64,000 bases of DNA, taken from IMG/VR virus record IMGVR_UViG_3300025141_012285, positions 1 through 64,000 of that record; one strand, written 5' to 3'. Positions 19,447 to 27,323 of this stretch are shown in pieces. Below the pieces are notes generated by a model. The model was not told the origin of the DNA and did no database searches. It saw only the letters and a program-made list of their open reading frames with translations. Within the stretch, counting starts at the first letter, position 1; each line of letters begins with the position of its first letter. This DNA is from a virus. A program made the position numbers and the translations under genes.

Positions 19447-21557
19447 TGGGCGGTGTTGCCGGGCATATGGCGCACTTGTCAGAGGATTTAAGTCTGACTT
19501 TCAATGAGATAGTCAGTATCCTTGGCAAGGTAGCGAATGCAGAAATTACGAACGCTACCGAAAAAGTTGATGGTCAAAACTTGTTTTTAACTGTTGACGG
19601 GGACGGTGAAATCAGAACCGCCAGAAACAGCGGAGACGTTAAGAAAGGCGGCATGACTACCGACGAATACATTAGCAAGTGGAGAGGACACCCGGCGGAG
19701 AATGCCTTTACAAACGGTTTCAAGGCTGTTTCAGCAGCGCTGCGCAAGCTTAGCCTAGAAGACCTCGAGGCCATCTTTGCAAACGGACAGAGATACGTTA
19801 ATATGGAAATAATGTATCCGAGCAATCCTAATATTATTTTGTACTCTTCGCCCAATATTGTATTGCATGGCCTTCAATATTTCGGAGAGGAAGAAGAGAC
19901 TCCGGAAATGAGGCAACTTACTAAACAAAAATTTATTAAGTTAGATAACCTTATTGATGGAGCATCCGAAAAAGTCGGAGAAGAAAAGTGGGCTGTAAAT
20001 GGCCCAAAACTCGTTGCTCTCAAAAAGCTAGCAGATGGATCTGCATTAGAAGAAGTAACGGCCAAGATTGAGTCGTTTGCAGCGCCGGTAGGCATGGATG
20101 CCACAGTGGGCGATTATGTCGAACAAGTGGTTAGGGGTTATGCTGAACAAGTTGGACTACCGGATGACGTTACGGAAAAACTTATTCTTTTAATGCTGAA
20201 CCCAGAAGAAGCGAAAGAACAGGGGGTCACTGTTGTTAATCTCAAGAAAGGTCTTCCGAAAGAGCTACAAACTACTGTTTCTAATCTCGGATCTAAAACC
20301 AAATCTAGGAAATATATTGCCAGTGTCTTGAAACCGCTTGAAGTAGCCATTAGTGATTTTGCTATTGAGGTTCTCCGCGGAGTTAAGAGTTATTTTGTCA
20401 GCGATAATGATGAAGAGGTTGCTCGGATGAGAGCAGAACTCGAACAGTCGATTGCTTATCTTAAAAATCTTCAAGCATCTGGCGATGAAAAGATGGGTGA
20501 ACTTATTGATGTTCAATTGGGGAAACTGGGAGACATTGAAAATCTCGCTTCTTCTATGGAAGGGGTTGTGTTCGAATACCCGCCGGGCTCCGATAAAATT
20601 TACAAGCTCACGGGTGCGTTTGCGATGGCCAATCAAATTATTGGTAGAGCAAGGCGCTCAGGAATGACTGAAGAAGAGGAACTCGATATCGATATCCTTG
20701 AAGATAATTACGACGGCGACAGCGACGAATGGTATGAACTAAGACACCAAATGGATCAGGAACTCGGAGAGCCAGAAGAAGATGAATCAGACGATCCAGT
20801 AGTGGATGCCGATTATCCTAAGACTGTTGCTGTTGTTCCAGGGGCATTTAAACCACCTCACAAGGGGCATCTAGATATGGTGCGGAAATATGCCAATATT
20901 GCCGACGAGGTCGTGGTAATTATTTCTAAGCCAACCAAGCAGGGTAGATATCTTCCGGATGGGAGAGAAATCACTTCCGCGGACTCTCTTAAAATATGGA
21001 ATGCACTAACTTCGGACATACCCAATGTTAGAGTCGAGGCGTCCAAAGACCATGCATCTCCGATAACTGCAGCATATGATTTTATTGGTGACAAAGGTTC
21101 CTTAAACGTAGAAGATAAGGTTATTCTAGGGGCTAGCACCAAAGACGATGACTGGAAAAGATGGGTTGGGGCAGAAAAGTATGTCAAGGATGGAATAATA
21201 TTGTTGGATCCTGAGAAGACCGCGGTTGGTCCTACAATGCGTGCTAGCGGCGAACCATATAGCGCCACTGAATTTCGCACCGCACTTGGTAACCCAGAGA
21301 ATCGTGAAGAGATTGCTGACTTTGTTGGTGAAGAAAACGTAGACGCTGTATTAGATATACTTGGTATCGGTGCTGTAGAAGAAACATCCGCTATGGGTGG
21401 TGGTGCCGTGGGAGGATTCTCGGGCCCTTTGGGATCTACGTCGGGTAAAAAGCGCAGAAATGCGCAACAAGACACAATTATCAGACAAGAAAATATCGAT
21501 TTAAGTATCGTTGATGAAGTTATGAAACTAATTACTGGAAGAGGCATTACACAATGA
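19446..21557 (+). CDS. Fusion of ligase-type nucleotidyltransferase and NMNAT-like adenylyltransferase
   Basis: A 703-residue protein. The N-terminal part has the covalent nucleotidyltransferase signatures of DNA/RNA ligases and capping enzymes: KVDG at Lys40 to Gly43 (motif I), EGVVF at 372-376 (motif IV) and KIYKLTG at 384-390 (motif V). After an acidic linker, the C-terminal part has VPGAFKPPHKGHLDM with HxGH at His472 to His475, and YSATEFRTAL in the place of the ISSTxxR motif, as in NMN adenylyltransferases and cytidylyltransferases. Such a fusion could ligate or cap RNA and make a dinucleotide cofactor. Which reaction is used is not shown. Confidence 0.7.
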   Translation: MGGVAGHMAHLSEDLSLTFNEIVSILGKVANAEITNATEKVDGQNLFLTVDGDGEIRTARNSGDVKKGGMTTDEYISKWRGHPAENAFTNGFKAVSAALRKLSLEDLEAIFANGQRYVNMEIMYPSNPNIILYSSPNIVLHGLQYFGEEEETPEMRQLTKQKFIKLDNLIDGASEKVGEEKWAVNGPKLVALKKLADGSALEEVTAKIESFAAPVGMDATVGDYVEQVVRGYAEQVGLPDDVTEKLILLMLNPEEAKEQGVTVVNLKKGLPKELQTTVSNLGSKTKSRKYIASVLKPLEVAISDFAIEVLRGVKSYFVSDNDEEVARMRAELEQSIAYLKNLQASGDEKMGELIDVQLGKLGDIENLASSMEGVVFEYPPGSDKIYKLTGAFAMANQIIGRARRSGMTEEEELDIDILEDNYDGDSDEWYELRHQMDQELGEPEEDESDDPVVDADYPKTVAVVPGAFKPPHKGHLDMVRKYANIADEVVVIISKPTKQGRYLPDGREITSADSLKIWNALTSDIPNVRVEASKDHASPITAAYDFIGDKGSLNVEDKVILGASTKDDDWKRWVGAEKYVKDGIILLDPEKTAVGPTMRASGEPYSATEFRTALGNPENREEIADFVGEENVDAVLDILGIGAVEETSAMGGGAVGGFSGPLGSTSGKKRRNAQQDTIIRQENIDLSIVDEVMKLITGRGITQ

Positions 21558-22312
21558 ACCAAGAAGAGAAAACCCTTAGAGAGAGTATAAGACATTTAAT
21601 CCGACATGTCAAACAAAAAAAGCTGACTGAAGAAAATCATTTGCGTGTCATTATCCGCAAGATGATGGACTTCGATTTAGCCGAGGGCCAGACACCTGAT
21701 GTGGATCCGGCGCCCAATAAATCTACAGGGATCAATGTACTTGAAGAACTCCTTAAAAAGATTATACCAATTCTGGAGACAGATTACAAGTCTTTAACGA
21801 CAAATCCCGATCAGAGAGAGTCTTACAGGGCCCATATTATCAATGCTGTCGACAACTCACTAACTCCAGCCAAATTAAACAACCAAGCCGGCGAGATGGC
21901 CGCAGAGGTAGATGAGGAGATTGAAATCAATGTGGGTGATGATACTGGCGATGACAAGTTTATCGATATCCGCACGGATGCCGAAAAATCTGCAGACGAA
22001 GAAGAAGAAGAGGAAGACCCGCGTAGTACCTTCGGTGGTGATGTAGAGGGCAACGAGACCGGTCGGAATGTGGCCTACCAGTCCTATAAAAAAATAGAAA
22101 GCACTATTCTTGATGCTTATGAGTTATTGGCAGATCCAGAAGACCAAGAGCTTTTTTACGATTATCTTATCGCCAACTTAAAGTTATATTTTGAAAAGTT
22201 TGAGGAAGAGTTGGCTAGCCAAGTTGAAGAGCCAACAAATCAAGCTTATGACATGGCGAAATCTGAAGAGCCTACACAAGCTGCTGAAGATGATATAGAA
22301 TTAGAGTTATAA
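21554..22312 (+). CDS. Acidic helical protein, possible head or core component
   Basis: A 252-residue protein. It starts MNQEEKTLRESIRHLIRHVK with L-R-E and L-T-E triplets. Residues about 53-100 (INVLEELLKKIIPILETDYK, DQRESYRAHIINAVDN) and 175-225 (YQSYKKIESTILDAYELLAD, YDYLIANLKLYFEKFEEEL) are helical and of a type I know from marine phage structural regions. The middle is glutamate-rich (EEEEEEDP). Scaffold or core function is a guess from composition. Confidence 0.55.
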   Translation: MNQEEKTLRESIRHLIRHVKQKKLTEENHLRVIIRKMMDFDLAEGQTPDVDPAPNKSTGINVLEELLKKIIPILETDYKSLTTNPDQRESYRAHIINAVDNSLTPAKLNNQAGEMAAEVDEEIEINVGDDTGDDKFIDIRTDAEKSADEEEEEEDPRSTFGGDVEGNETGRNVAYQSYKKIESTILDAYELLADPEDQELFYDYLIANLKLYFEKFEEELASQVEEPTNQAYDMAKSEEPTQAAEDDIELEL

Positions 22313-22325
22313 CAGAGGAACGATT

Positions 22326-22649
22326 ATGCCAGGAGCCGATCAAGAACCGCCACCGGATTTTACAGCATGGGAGTCAGACGACGAAATATTAGATGCATTC
22401 ACCACTGGCGGCGACTTCGGGCTGGTGCCGATGAATGCACCCGAAGCAACATTAGCTTCAGTAATCTTTAAGGTAGATGGCGGCGAAGATGAACTAGAAG
22501 ACCCGGTACCGGATAACCGGACTCAGGAAGAAAAAGAGAAGCAAGCAGAAATGACGGCCGAAGCCGATGTGCAGACCATTTACCGCGCAGCAAGACTGGC
22601 GGCGGCCTTTCAAGCCTATATAGAGACCAAATTGGCGGAGCAAGGATAA
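22326..22649 (+). CDS. Small acidic hypothetical protein
   Basis: A 107-residue protein with AGAGGAACG before its ATG. The first half is acidic with few structured patterns (EPPPDFTAWESDDEILDAF). The second half has one long helix (AEADVQTIYRAARLAAAFQA, then YIETKLAEQG). It directly follows the acidic helical gene, and both may be parts of the same head-related unit. No family is assigned. Confidence 0.5.
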   Translation: MPGADQEPPPDFTAWESDDEILDAFTTGGDFGLVPMNAPEATLASVIFKVDGGEDELEDPVPDNRTQEEKEKQAEMTAEADVQTIYRAARLAAAFQAYIETKLAEQG

Positions 22650-22667
22650 CTTTTTAGCTTTTTTAAT

Positions 22668-22696
22668 TTGACAAAATTGAAAATCCTTATTATAAT
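22668..22696 (+). promoter_or_regulatory. Consensus sigma70 promoter
   Basis: TTGACA (22668-22673), 17-base spacer, TATAAT (22691-22696), a perfect match to the sigma70 consensus. It has no extra upstream hexamer. It drives the Fis-like regulator at 22727 and perhaps the tmRNA segment beyond. Confidence 0.85.
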
Positions 22697-22726
22697 AAAT
22701 TTGTGTTCTGCTTGTGATGGTTAAGA

Positions 22727-23071
22727 ATGTCAGTACAATCAAAGAAGATCACAACTAAATTTAAAAGTATAATTAAGAAATTAAAAGATCAAAATAGAAT
22801 TGATGATAGGTCTTTAGTTTATATTAATAATTTAACTTTAGAAGATTTGCTAGCAGTCAAGTTTGAACTAGCAGCCAATCATATAAATAATAGACTTTAT
22901 GGTTTTGATATCTGGCGCGCTATGCCTCATATAGTCAAAGAAGCAACACTGAAATTTGCTATCTCAACCACCAAGTCTAAGAAAGATGCATCCAGATTTT
23001 TAGGATTAACGTATTTAGAATTTCTAAATATGTGTAAGAAGTATAAAATTGACAACTTCTTCAACCAATAA
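22727..23071 (+). CDS. Fis-like helix-turn-helix regulator
   Basis: A 114-residue basic protein. The C-terminal segment (about residues 84-112) reads TTKSKKDASRFLGLTYLEFL, then CKKYKID. This follows the Fis/NtrC-type helix-turn-helix: A-x-x-LG, then L-x-x-x-x-K-K-Y-x-I. Upstream parts are helical (IIKKLKDQNRIDDR, LTLEDLLAVKFELAANHI). DNA binding by a dimer is likely. Small proteins of this type in marine T4-like phages may be transcription regulators. Immediate position behind a perfect sigma70 promoter fits an early regulator. Confidence 0.65.
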   Translation: MSVQSKKITTKFKSIIKKLKDQNRIDDRSLVYINNLTLEDLLAVKFELAANHINNRLYGFDIWRAMPHIVKEATLKFAISTTKSKKDASRFLGLTYLEFLNMCKKYKIDNFFNQ

Positions 23072-23086
23072 ATAAGGATTAAAAAT

Positions 23087-23659
23087 ATGGGGTTTATATT
23101 AGCATTACTGCTTGGATGTCCTGCAGAGCTTAAAGTAGCTGGGGATACAGCCACTGATGTTGTAGTGGTACCGCCTGAGTTAGGTATTCACGTAACAGAA
23201 ACATGTGGCCAAACAGCCATTGGAGATACAGCATGCAACTTTGCGCTGTTAGATCAAAATGAAGAGTTTTGGCAGCTTTACCATGAGGAAGGAAAAATAG
23301 TAGTGTTAGATTTTAGTACGAGTTGGTGTGGACCGTGTCAAGCAGCCGGAAACTCTACTCAATCTTTACAAAACGACTACGAAGGAAAAGTTGCAATCGT
23401 AACAATATTAATCGAAGGGCCTCAGTCTGGTATTGCGCCAACAACCGAAGATATTGATGACTGGGTGAGTGGCCATGGTATCACCTCCGCACCCATATTA
23501 CAGGGTTCTCGTGAACTTATGCTTGACACAACAGGAGTAAGCGGTTATTCTATTAGTGCGTTTCCTACTTACATATATCTATCCAAAGGAAGAATATATG
23601 GAGGACATTCAGGATTTAGCGAAGAATATGTCAGACAAGTTCTAGATGGAATGTTGTAA
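23087..23659 (+). CDS. Thioredoxin-fold lipoprotein (TlpA/ResA-like)
   Basis: A 190-residue protein. A very short signal has a lipobox (ALLLGC, Cys11). Residues 40-190 form a thioredoxin-like domain with the active site STSWCGPCQ (Trp80, Cys81, Cys84) and the cis-proline segment SAFPTYIYL. Two further cysteines (residues near 40 and 50) precede the fold. It should be anchored on a host membrane, facing the periplasm, and reduce or isomerise disulfides. It may support folding of the secreted phage proteins or disturb host envelope redox. The start ATG has no strong ribosome site. Confidence 0.8.
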   Translation: MGFILALLLGCPAELKVAGDTATDVVVVPPELGIHVTETCGQTAIGDTACNFALLDQNEEFWQLYHEEGKIVVLDFSTSWCGPCQAAGNSTQSLQNDYEGKVAIVTILIEGPQSGIAPTTEDIDDWVSGHGITSAPILQGSRELMLDTTGVSGYSISAFPTYIYLSKGRIYGGHSGFSEEYVRQVLDGML

Positions 23660-23913
23660 TGTGGAAAGTATATAAATGGAACGGAAAGTACATTCAAGGT
23701 GACTTTATAAGTCAACATTCTACAGAAAAAGCTGCACTTGGAAAAGCAAAAAAGAAGATTAATTATTCAAGAGCCACGAAGAGCAAACTGCCCACATTTA
23801 AGGCCCGCGGCGAAACAGTCATCTGGCTAGATAAAGAAGATGGTACTCCAATAGGAATGATCATTAAAAAAACAAGAAAGAAAAAAGGGGATGCAATGGC
23901 TTCGACAGAGTAA
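23659..23913 (+). CDS. Small basic protein whose 3' end overlaps the tmRNA gene
   Basis: An 84-residue basic protein, starting in a TAATG overlap. It reads VYKWNGKYIQGDFISQ, EKAALGKAKKKINYSRATKS, then ETVIWLDKEDGTPIGMIIKK and a lysine-rich end. The last nine codons plus stop (23887-23913) are also the 5' end of tmRNA, so the final residues GDAMASTE are dictated by that RNA. No domain is recognised; RNA binding is conceivable from the basic tail. Confidence 0.55.
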   Translation: MWKVYKWNGKYIQGDFISQHSTEKAALGKAKKKINYSRATKSKLPTFKARGETVIWLDKEDGTPIGMIIKKTRKKKGDAMASTE

Positions 23914-24233
23914 GAAAGAGGAATAGTGCAAGCAGTCAAAACGTACCAGCAGACTCTAAACGCAGATACAAAACATAATTGCTAATAACAATAACCACTT
24001 CGAATCTGTCCGCTTAGCGGCTTAATCGGGAGGCTGCTCAAAGCCTTCTATCCAATTTGAGCAAAACAACAGACAAGTTGTAAAAATCAAACCACCCATC
24101 GTAATATGGTAGTGAGCGATGTGGAACAAACTACCTCCACTTGGCTGTATGTGTAGTATAAACGGTCTAAGCTTGTGAATGACTACAATTAGACTTATTC
24201 TGGACGCGGGTTCGATTCCCGCCGTCTCCACCA
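23887..24233 (+). ncRNA. ssrA: tmRNA with encoded CCA end
   Basis: A 347-base RNA that rescues stalled ribosomes. The 5' end GGGGATG pairs with 3' CGTCTCC (seven pairs with one G-U and one U-G), followed by A and a genomic CCA. The T arm is GCGGGTTCGATTCCCGC. The 5' D-like segment (ATGGCTTCGACAGAG) matches tmRNA, not tRNA. The tag frame starts at GCT 23981 and reads ANNNNHFESVRLAA, then TAA (24023-24025). Its end, LAA, is the usual ClpXP-type degradation signal. Pseudoknots were not folded here. Confidence 0.93.
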
Positions 24234-24281
24234 TTTTGTTTATTTTTAACTATTTATATTATATACGTGAGAGGTTATAAT

Positions 24282-24476
24282 ATGTTTAGGTGGAAAGAAT
24301 TATGGAAAAAATCTGATGTTACATCGCCCGGCGAAAGCCCCATTAACGATCAAATGGAACAGGCATTATGGGATATCAAAGACATGTATGATTTTGAAAC
24401 CGAAGAAATCGACCGCGTTGTTTCTCAAAAAAGAACCAACATTGAAAAAATGAAATCTAGAATCAAAAACAAATAG
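24282..24476 (+). CDS. Small hypothetical protein
   Basis: A 64-residue protein, ATG 24282 with GAGG seven bases upstream. It is helical and charged (MFRWKELWKKSDV, DQMEQALWDIKDMYDFETEE, VSQKRTNIEKMKSRIKNK). AACTATTTATA occurs at 24248-24258, 34 bases upstream of the start, a possible late-promoter element. Nothing more can be said about function. Confidence 0.5.
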   Translation: MFRWKELWKKSDVTSPGESPINDQMEQALWDIKDMYDFETEEIDRVVSQKRTNIEKMKSRIKNK

Positions 24477-24519
24477 ATTTTATTTACCAAGCTCGATACA
24501 TACTTTAGAGGCCAATATA

Positions 24520-25011
24520 GTGAATATTTCCATTGCATTTTACAAAGGTAAAGGTAATCTCCTAAACAAAATTGTAAGATTATGGACGAAAAGCATATAT
24601 AGTCATGCAGAACTAGTATTGGATGATAAAGAAACATGGATAAGTATTAGTCCGAAACTGTGTTCAAAAATCGAAAGTACCATTCCACTTTTAATAGATC
24701 ATACGCAGTGGGATATTATAGAACTTGAAGTCAATGAAGAACAATATCAAACTATTCTAGAGTTTTATGAAGAAACTGCCGGCTGTGGTTATGACTGGAT
24801 TGGTATGCTGTGCTCTCAGTTTTTACCTTTTAGAATAAAAACAAAAAATCGATGGTATTGTAGTGAGTGGATTGCATATGCACTTAGGATAGCATGCATC
24901 ATCGATTGGAAGATTATTAAAATTTATGATAGAAAAGATCTCTCGCCCGGTGTATTATACAATATTATACAACAGGTAAAAGACGATGAAAGCAAGAAAA
25001 TACAAAGTTGA
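24520..25011 (+). CDS. Permuted papain-like (NlpC/P60, YiiX-type) hydrolase
   Basis: A 163-residue protein, GTG start. The circularly permuted NlpC/P60 pattern is visible: KSIYSHAELVLDD with His29 early, and RWYCSEWIAYAL with Cys114 late; the CSE sequence is typical of the YiiX/YebB-like branch. Such enzymes cleave amide bonds of peptidoglycan peptides, proteins or lipids. No signal peptide is present, so it would need release, packaging or holin aid to reach the wall. Its substrate is open. Confidence 0.7.
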   Translation: MNISIAFYKGKGNLLNKIVRLWTKSIYSHAELVLDDKETWISISPKLCSKIESTIPLLIDHTQWDIIELEVNEEQYQTILEFYEETAGCGYDWIGMLCSQFLPFRIKTKNRWYCSEWIAYALRIACIIDWKIIKIYDRKDLSPGVLYNIIQQVKDDESKKIQS

Positions 25012-25192
25012 TCAATGGGTTATCTACAGCGTTAGGGCGAAACATCCCGATGATGATCAACACAGCTTAAAAGCTGTTGTTTTAAATATTCGCCCTATAG
25101 AAGATTATTATGATTATGAGATTTACATTGAAGAAATGAAGAAATTTAAAAAAGTTAGAGAAGAACACCTTTTTCCGTTGAAACAATTTTAA
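24986..25192 (+). CDS. Small SH3-like barrel protein, paralog family
   Basis: A 68-residue protein overlapping the hydrolase by 26 bases. KVDQWVIYSVRAK, KAVVLNIRPIED, YDYEIYIEEMK and a terminal HLFPLKQF strand follow the family order, with the key glycines replaced (DQWV for GDLV, AVVL for GIIV). It is a divergent member. Function is unknown. Confidence 0.5.
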   Translation: MKARKYKVDQWVIYSVRAKHPDDDQHSLKAVVLNIRPIEDYYDYEIYIEEMKKFKKVREEHLFPLKQF

Positions 25193-25205
25193 AACATGTT
25201 ATACT
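25178..25205 (+). promoter_or_regulatory. Likely sigma70 promoter upstream of the phosphomannomutase
   Basis: TTGAAA (25178-25183), 16-base spacer, TATACT (25200-25205). It overlaps the end of the preceding gene and lies 19 bases before the ATG at 25224. Confidence 0.55.
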
Positions 25206-25223
25206 GGACTTGATTAAAAAGAT

Positions 25224-26015
25224 ATGCACAATTTAATACTATTCGATGTTGATGGAACCTTAACAGAATCTCGTGAACATCTTAAGACCAAAATGCTAAA
25301 AGCCCTCCGAGCGCTTTGCAGGCATGCCGAAATAGGATTTTTGACTGGCAGCGGTTTAGAATATATTAAAGAACAGTTGTGGCCGGCCCTTAATGACCCG
25401 ATTATTAAACATAACTGTCACTTGCTCCCATGCAACGGTACCGAATACCTGATTACCGAGGGAGATGAAGAAATCATATTTAATCCTATTTCAAAGGCCC
25501 TCATGGAAGAAGAGATAGGTTCTGGGATGCTCCAAGAATTAATGAAGTTACTTTGCGAACTGCAAGCCCAGATTGTGAATGAGTATAAAATACCTTTGGC
25601 CGGCGGTTTTATCCAAAATCGCCAATCAATGATCAATTGGTGCCCTATTGGGAGAACCTCTCAAAAGGATGCTCGACAGGCATTTAAGATTTTAGATGAC
25701 AAGCTCGGTATCCGCCGAAAGTATTTTGATATTTTAAACGCAGAGATGAAAAAGCAGAAGATTAGTCTTATATCAAAGCTTGGCGGCGACACCTCTTTTG
25801 ATATTTACCCCCATGGGTGGGATAAGACGTATGCGTTAAATCATTTTAATGAAAAAGAGTGGAACTTTTGGTTTGTAGGAGATCGATGTTACCCCGCGGG
25901 AAACGATTACGAAATCTTTGAACACCTTAAGGAGACCGGGCGCGCCTTTGAAACGTCGGGCCCCCAAGAGACATTAGAGATAATAGATTTCCATATTTTA
26001 AGAGATATGGTATAA
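25224..26015 (+). CDS. Phosphomannomutase of the eukaryotic (HAD) type
   Basis: A 263-residue protein, about the length of eukaryotic PMM1/PMM2 (246-262). Motif I is ILFDVDGTLT (Asp8, Asp10), with LPCNGTEY, then a cap region MINWCPIGRTSQKDARQAF, and the core SFDIYPHGWDKTYALNHF and FVGDRCYPAGNDYEIFE. These match the PMM signature closely and do not match bacterial alpha-D-phosphohexomutases. The enzyme converts mannose-6-phosphate to mannose-1-phosphate. It would feed GDP-mannose to the GMD and fucose synthase encoded at 45809 and 44899. A guanylyltransferase is not in the window. Confidence 0.85.
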   Translation: MHNLILFDVDGTLTESREHLKTKMLKALRALCRHAEIGFLTGSGLEYIKEQLWPALNDPIIKHNCHLLPCNGTEYLITEGDEEIIFNPISKALMEEEIGSGMLQELMKLLCELQAQIVNEYKIPLAGGFIQNRQSMINWCPIGRTSQKDARQAFKILDDKLGIRRKYFDILNAEMKKQKISLISKLGGDTSFDIYPHGWDKTYALNHFNEKEWNFWFVGDRCYPAGNDYEIFEHLKETGRAFETSGPQETLEIIDFHILRDMV

Positions 26016-26026
26016 GGACAAATAAA

Positions 26027-26521
26027 ATGGCAGTAGATACAAATGATAAAGATAAAAGACCAACAGTGATGGTTTCAGGTGGCTTTGATCCAGTGCACGT
26101 TGGACATATTCGAATGATCAGAGATGCAGCACAATACGGAGATGTAATCGTTGTAGCAAACTCAGATCAATGGTTACACAACAAAAAGGGTTTTGTTTTT
26201 ATGGAGTTTGATAAGCGCTCCGAGATCCTTAGTGCGATTAAAGGAGTGATTGTCGTTGACTCGGTTGATGATACAGATGGAACAGTATGCGAAGCAATCC
26301 GCCGACACAAACCTGACTTTTTTGCTAATGGTGGAGACCGCGGGAAATCTAATACTCCGGAGCAGTCAATATGTGAAGAGATGGGAGTTGAGCTTTTGTG
26401 GGAAATCGGTGGAGACTATAAAGCCGACGCCTCATCAAACCTTGTGGAGCGATTTAGAAAAAATACAGAAAATAACGATGTAGCCCCTCAAAGAACCAAA
26501 GTTAAGCACTCTAGGCGCTAA
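26027..26521 (+). CDS. Cytidylyltransferase-like (RfaE/GCT-type) nucleotidyltransferase
   Basis: A 164-residue protein. VSGGFDPVHVGHIRMI holds the HxGH motif (His24, His27) after a glycine-rich strand. FANGGDRGKSNTPE and DASSNLVERFR are further conserved segments; the latter stands where RfaE-type enzymes have SST-x-x-R. The family transfers a nucleotidyl group to a sugar phosphate or glycerol phosphate. Placement after phosphomannomutase suggests an activated sugar for the glycan locus, for example an ADP- or CDP-linked one. Start has AAGGAC upstream. Confidence 0.8.
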   Translation: MAVDTNDKDKRPTVMVSGGFDPVHVGHIRMIRDAAQYGDVIVVANSDQWLHNKKGFVFMEFDKRSEILSAIKGVIVVDSVDDTDGTVCEAIRRHKPDFFANGGDRGKSNTPEQSICEEMGVELLWEIGGDYKADASSNLVERFRKNTENNDVAPQRTKVKHSRR

Positions 26522-26582
26522 TCCAACTCCGATGTATTAAACAACTTAATGACTTATGGAAAAACTATTTATGGGATTTTAG

Positions 26583-26611
26583 TTGACAAATCTTTCATAT
26601 AAGGTTAAAGT
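26583..26611 (+). promoter_or_regulatory. Weak possible sigma70 promoter
   Basis: A perfect TTGACA (26583-26588) has only a poor -10 candidate, TAAAGT (26606-26611), 17 bases on. AACTATTTAT (26563-26572) lies just upstream. The gene at 26634 follows after AGGAG. Evidence is thin. Confidence 0.3.
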
Positions 26612-26633
26612 AAGTAAAGAATAGGAGAAAAAC

Positions 26634-27110
26634 ATGTCTGTTGTAAAAAGACTAAAATCACTAAAGTTACCAGAAGACGCTATGGTAACTCTCACGTATG
26701 AAGAAGGTACTGACGTATTTGTTCATAATGAAACTGAAGTTGAGGATGCGATGAACAACACGAGTGTTATTAGTGAATATGCTGCCCTCATCGCACATAG
26801 TAAGCTAGATGCCCGCAATCGATGGAATGGGAACGTCCTTCAACATCTGCGCGCTCAAGACTATCTGGAGGAGTATGAGCGAGGCACATACGGCTTTGAA
26901 GAGTTCCTGACCGCAACATTGTCAGAAAACTTCTACGATCACGAATTGATTGGATATTCAACTGAGAAGTATGATTACAAGCGCGGCTTTACCACCTTAA
27001 CTGCTGCCGTTGAGATTCCGGTATCAAATTTTGTTGAAGTTGACCCATTCGTGGCCGGCTGGACTATTTCTGTGAAAACAGAAAATGGTACTTTAAGTTT
27101 TGATGTTTAA
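26634..27110 (+). CDS. Hypothetical conserved phage protein
   Basis: A 158-residue protein with a strong AGGAG site. The middle (GNVLQHLRAQDYLEEYERG, then YGFEEFLTATLSENFYD) and the later EKYDYKRGFTTLTAAVEIP match a pattern I recall from marine tailed phages, where a similar protein is frequent and unassigned. Fold appears alpha then beta, with a GWTISVKTENGTLSFDV end. The position next to tRNA genes suggests an early or middle gene. Confidence 0.55.
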   Translation: MSVVKRLKSLKLPEDAMVTLTYEEGTDVFVHNETEVEDAMNNTSVISEYAALIAHSKLDARNRWNGNVLQHLRAQDYLEEYERGTYGFEEFLTATLSENFYDHELIGYSTEKYDYKRGFTTLTAAVEIPVSNFVEVDPFVAGWTISVKTENGTLSFDV

Positions 27111-27140
27111 TGCTTACTTGTGCGCTTTAAGTGCCCTTGG

Positions 27141-27216
27141 TGGGGTGTAGTTCAATTGGCAGAACGTCGGACTGTTAATCCGGAGGTTGTTGGTTCAAGT
27201 CCAGCCGCCCCAGCCA
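27141..27216 (+). tRNA. tRNA-Asn (GTT)
   Basis: A complete cloverleaf: acceptor TGGGGTG pairs with CGCCCCA, discriminator G, encoded CCA (27214-27216). The anticodon arm CGGACTGTTAATCCG has GTT at 27174-27176. The T arm carries GGTTCAAGTCC. The encoded CCA shows that it needs no CCA-adding step. Only four bases separate it from the next tRNA. Confidence 0.95.
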
Positions 27217-27220
27217 CTTT

Positions 27221-27295
<75 letters not shown>

Positions 27296-27323
27296 TTTTT
27301 GCACTGAGCCCATAGTTACTTAT

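Noticed and set aside
24000-24240. A - strand protein over the 3' half of the tmRNA
   Set aside because: The frame is caused by the stable RNA sequence; the tRNA-like ends and tag frame fully explain the conservation.
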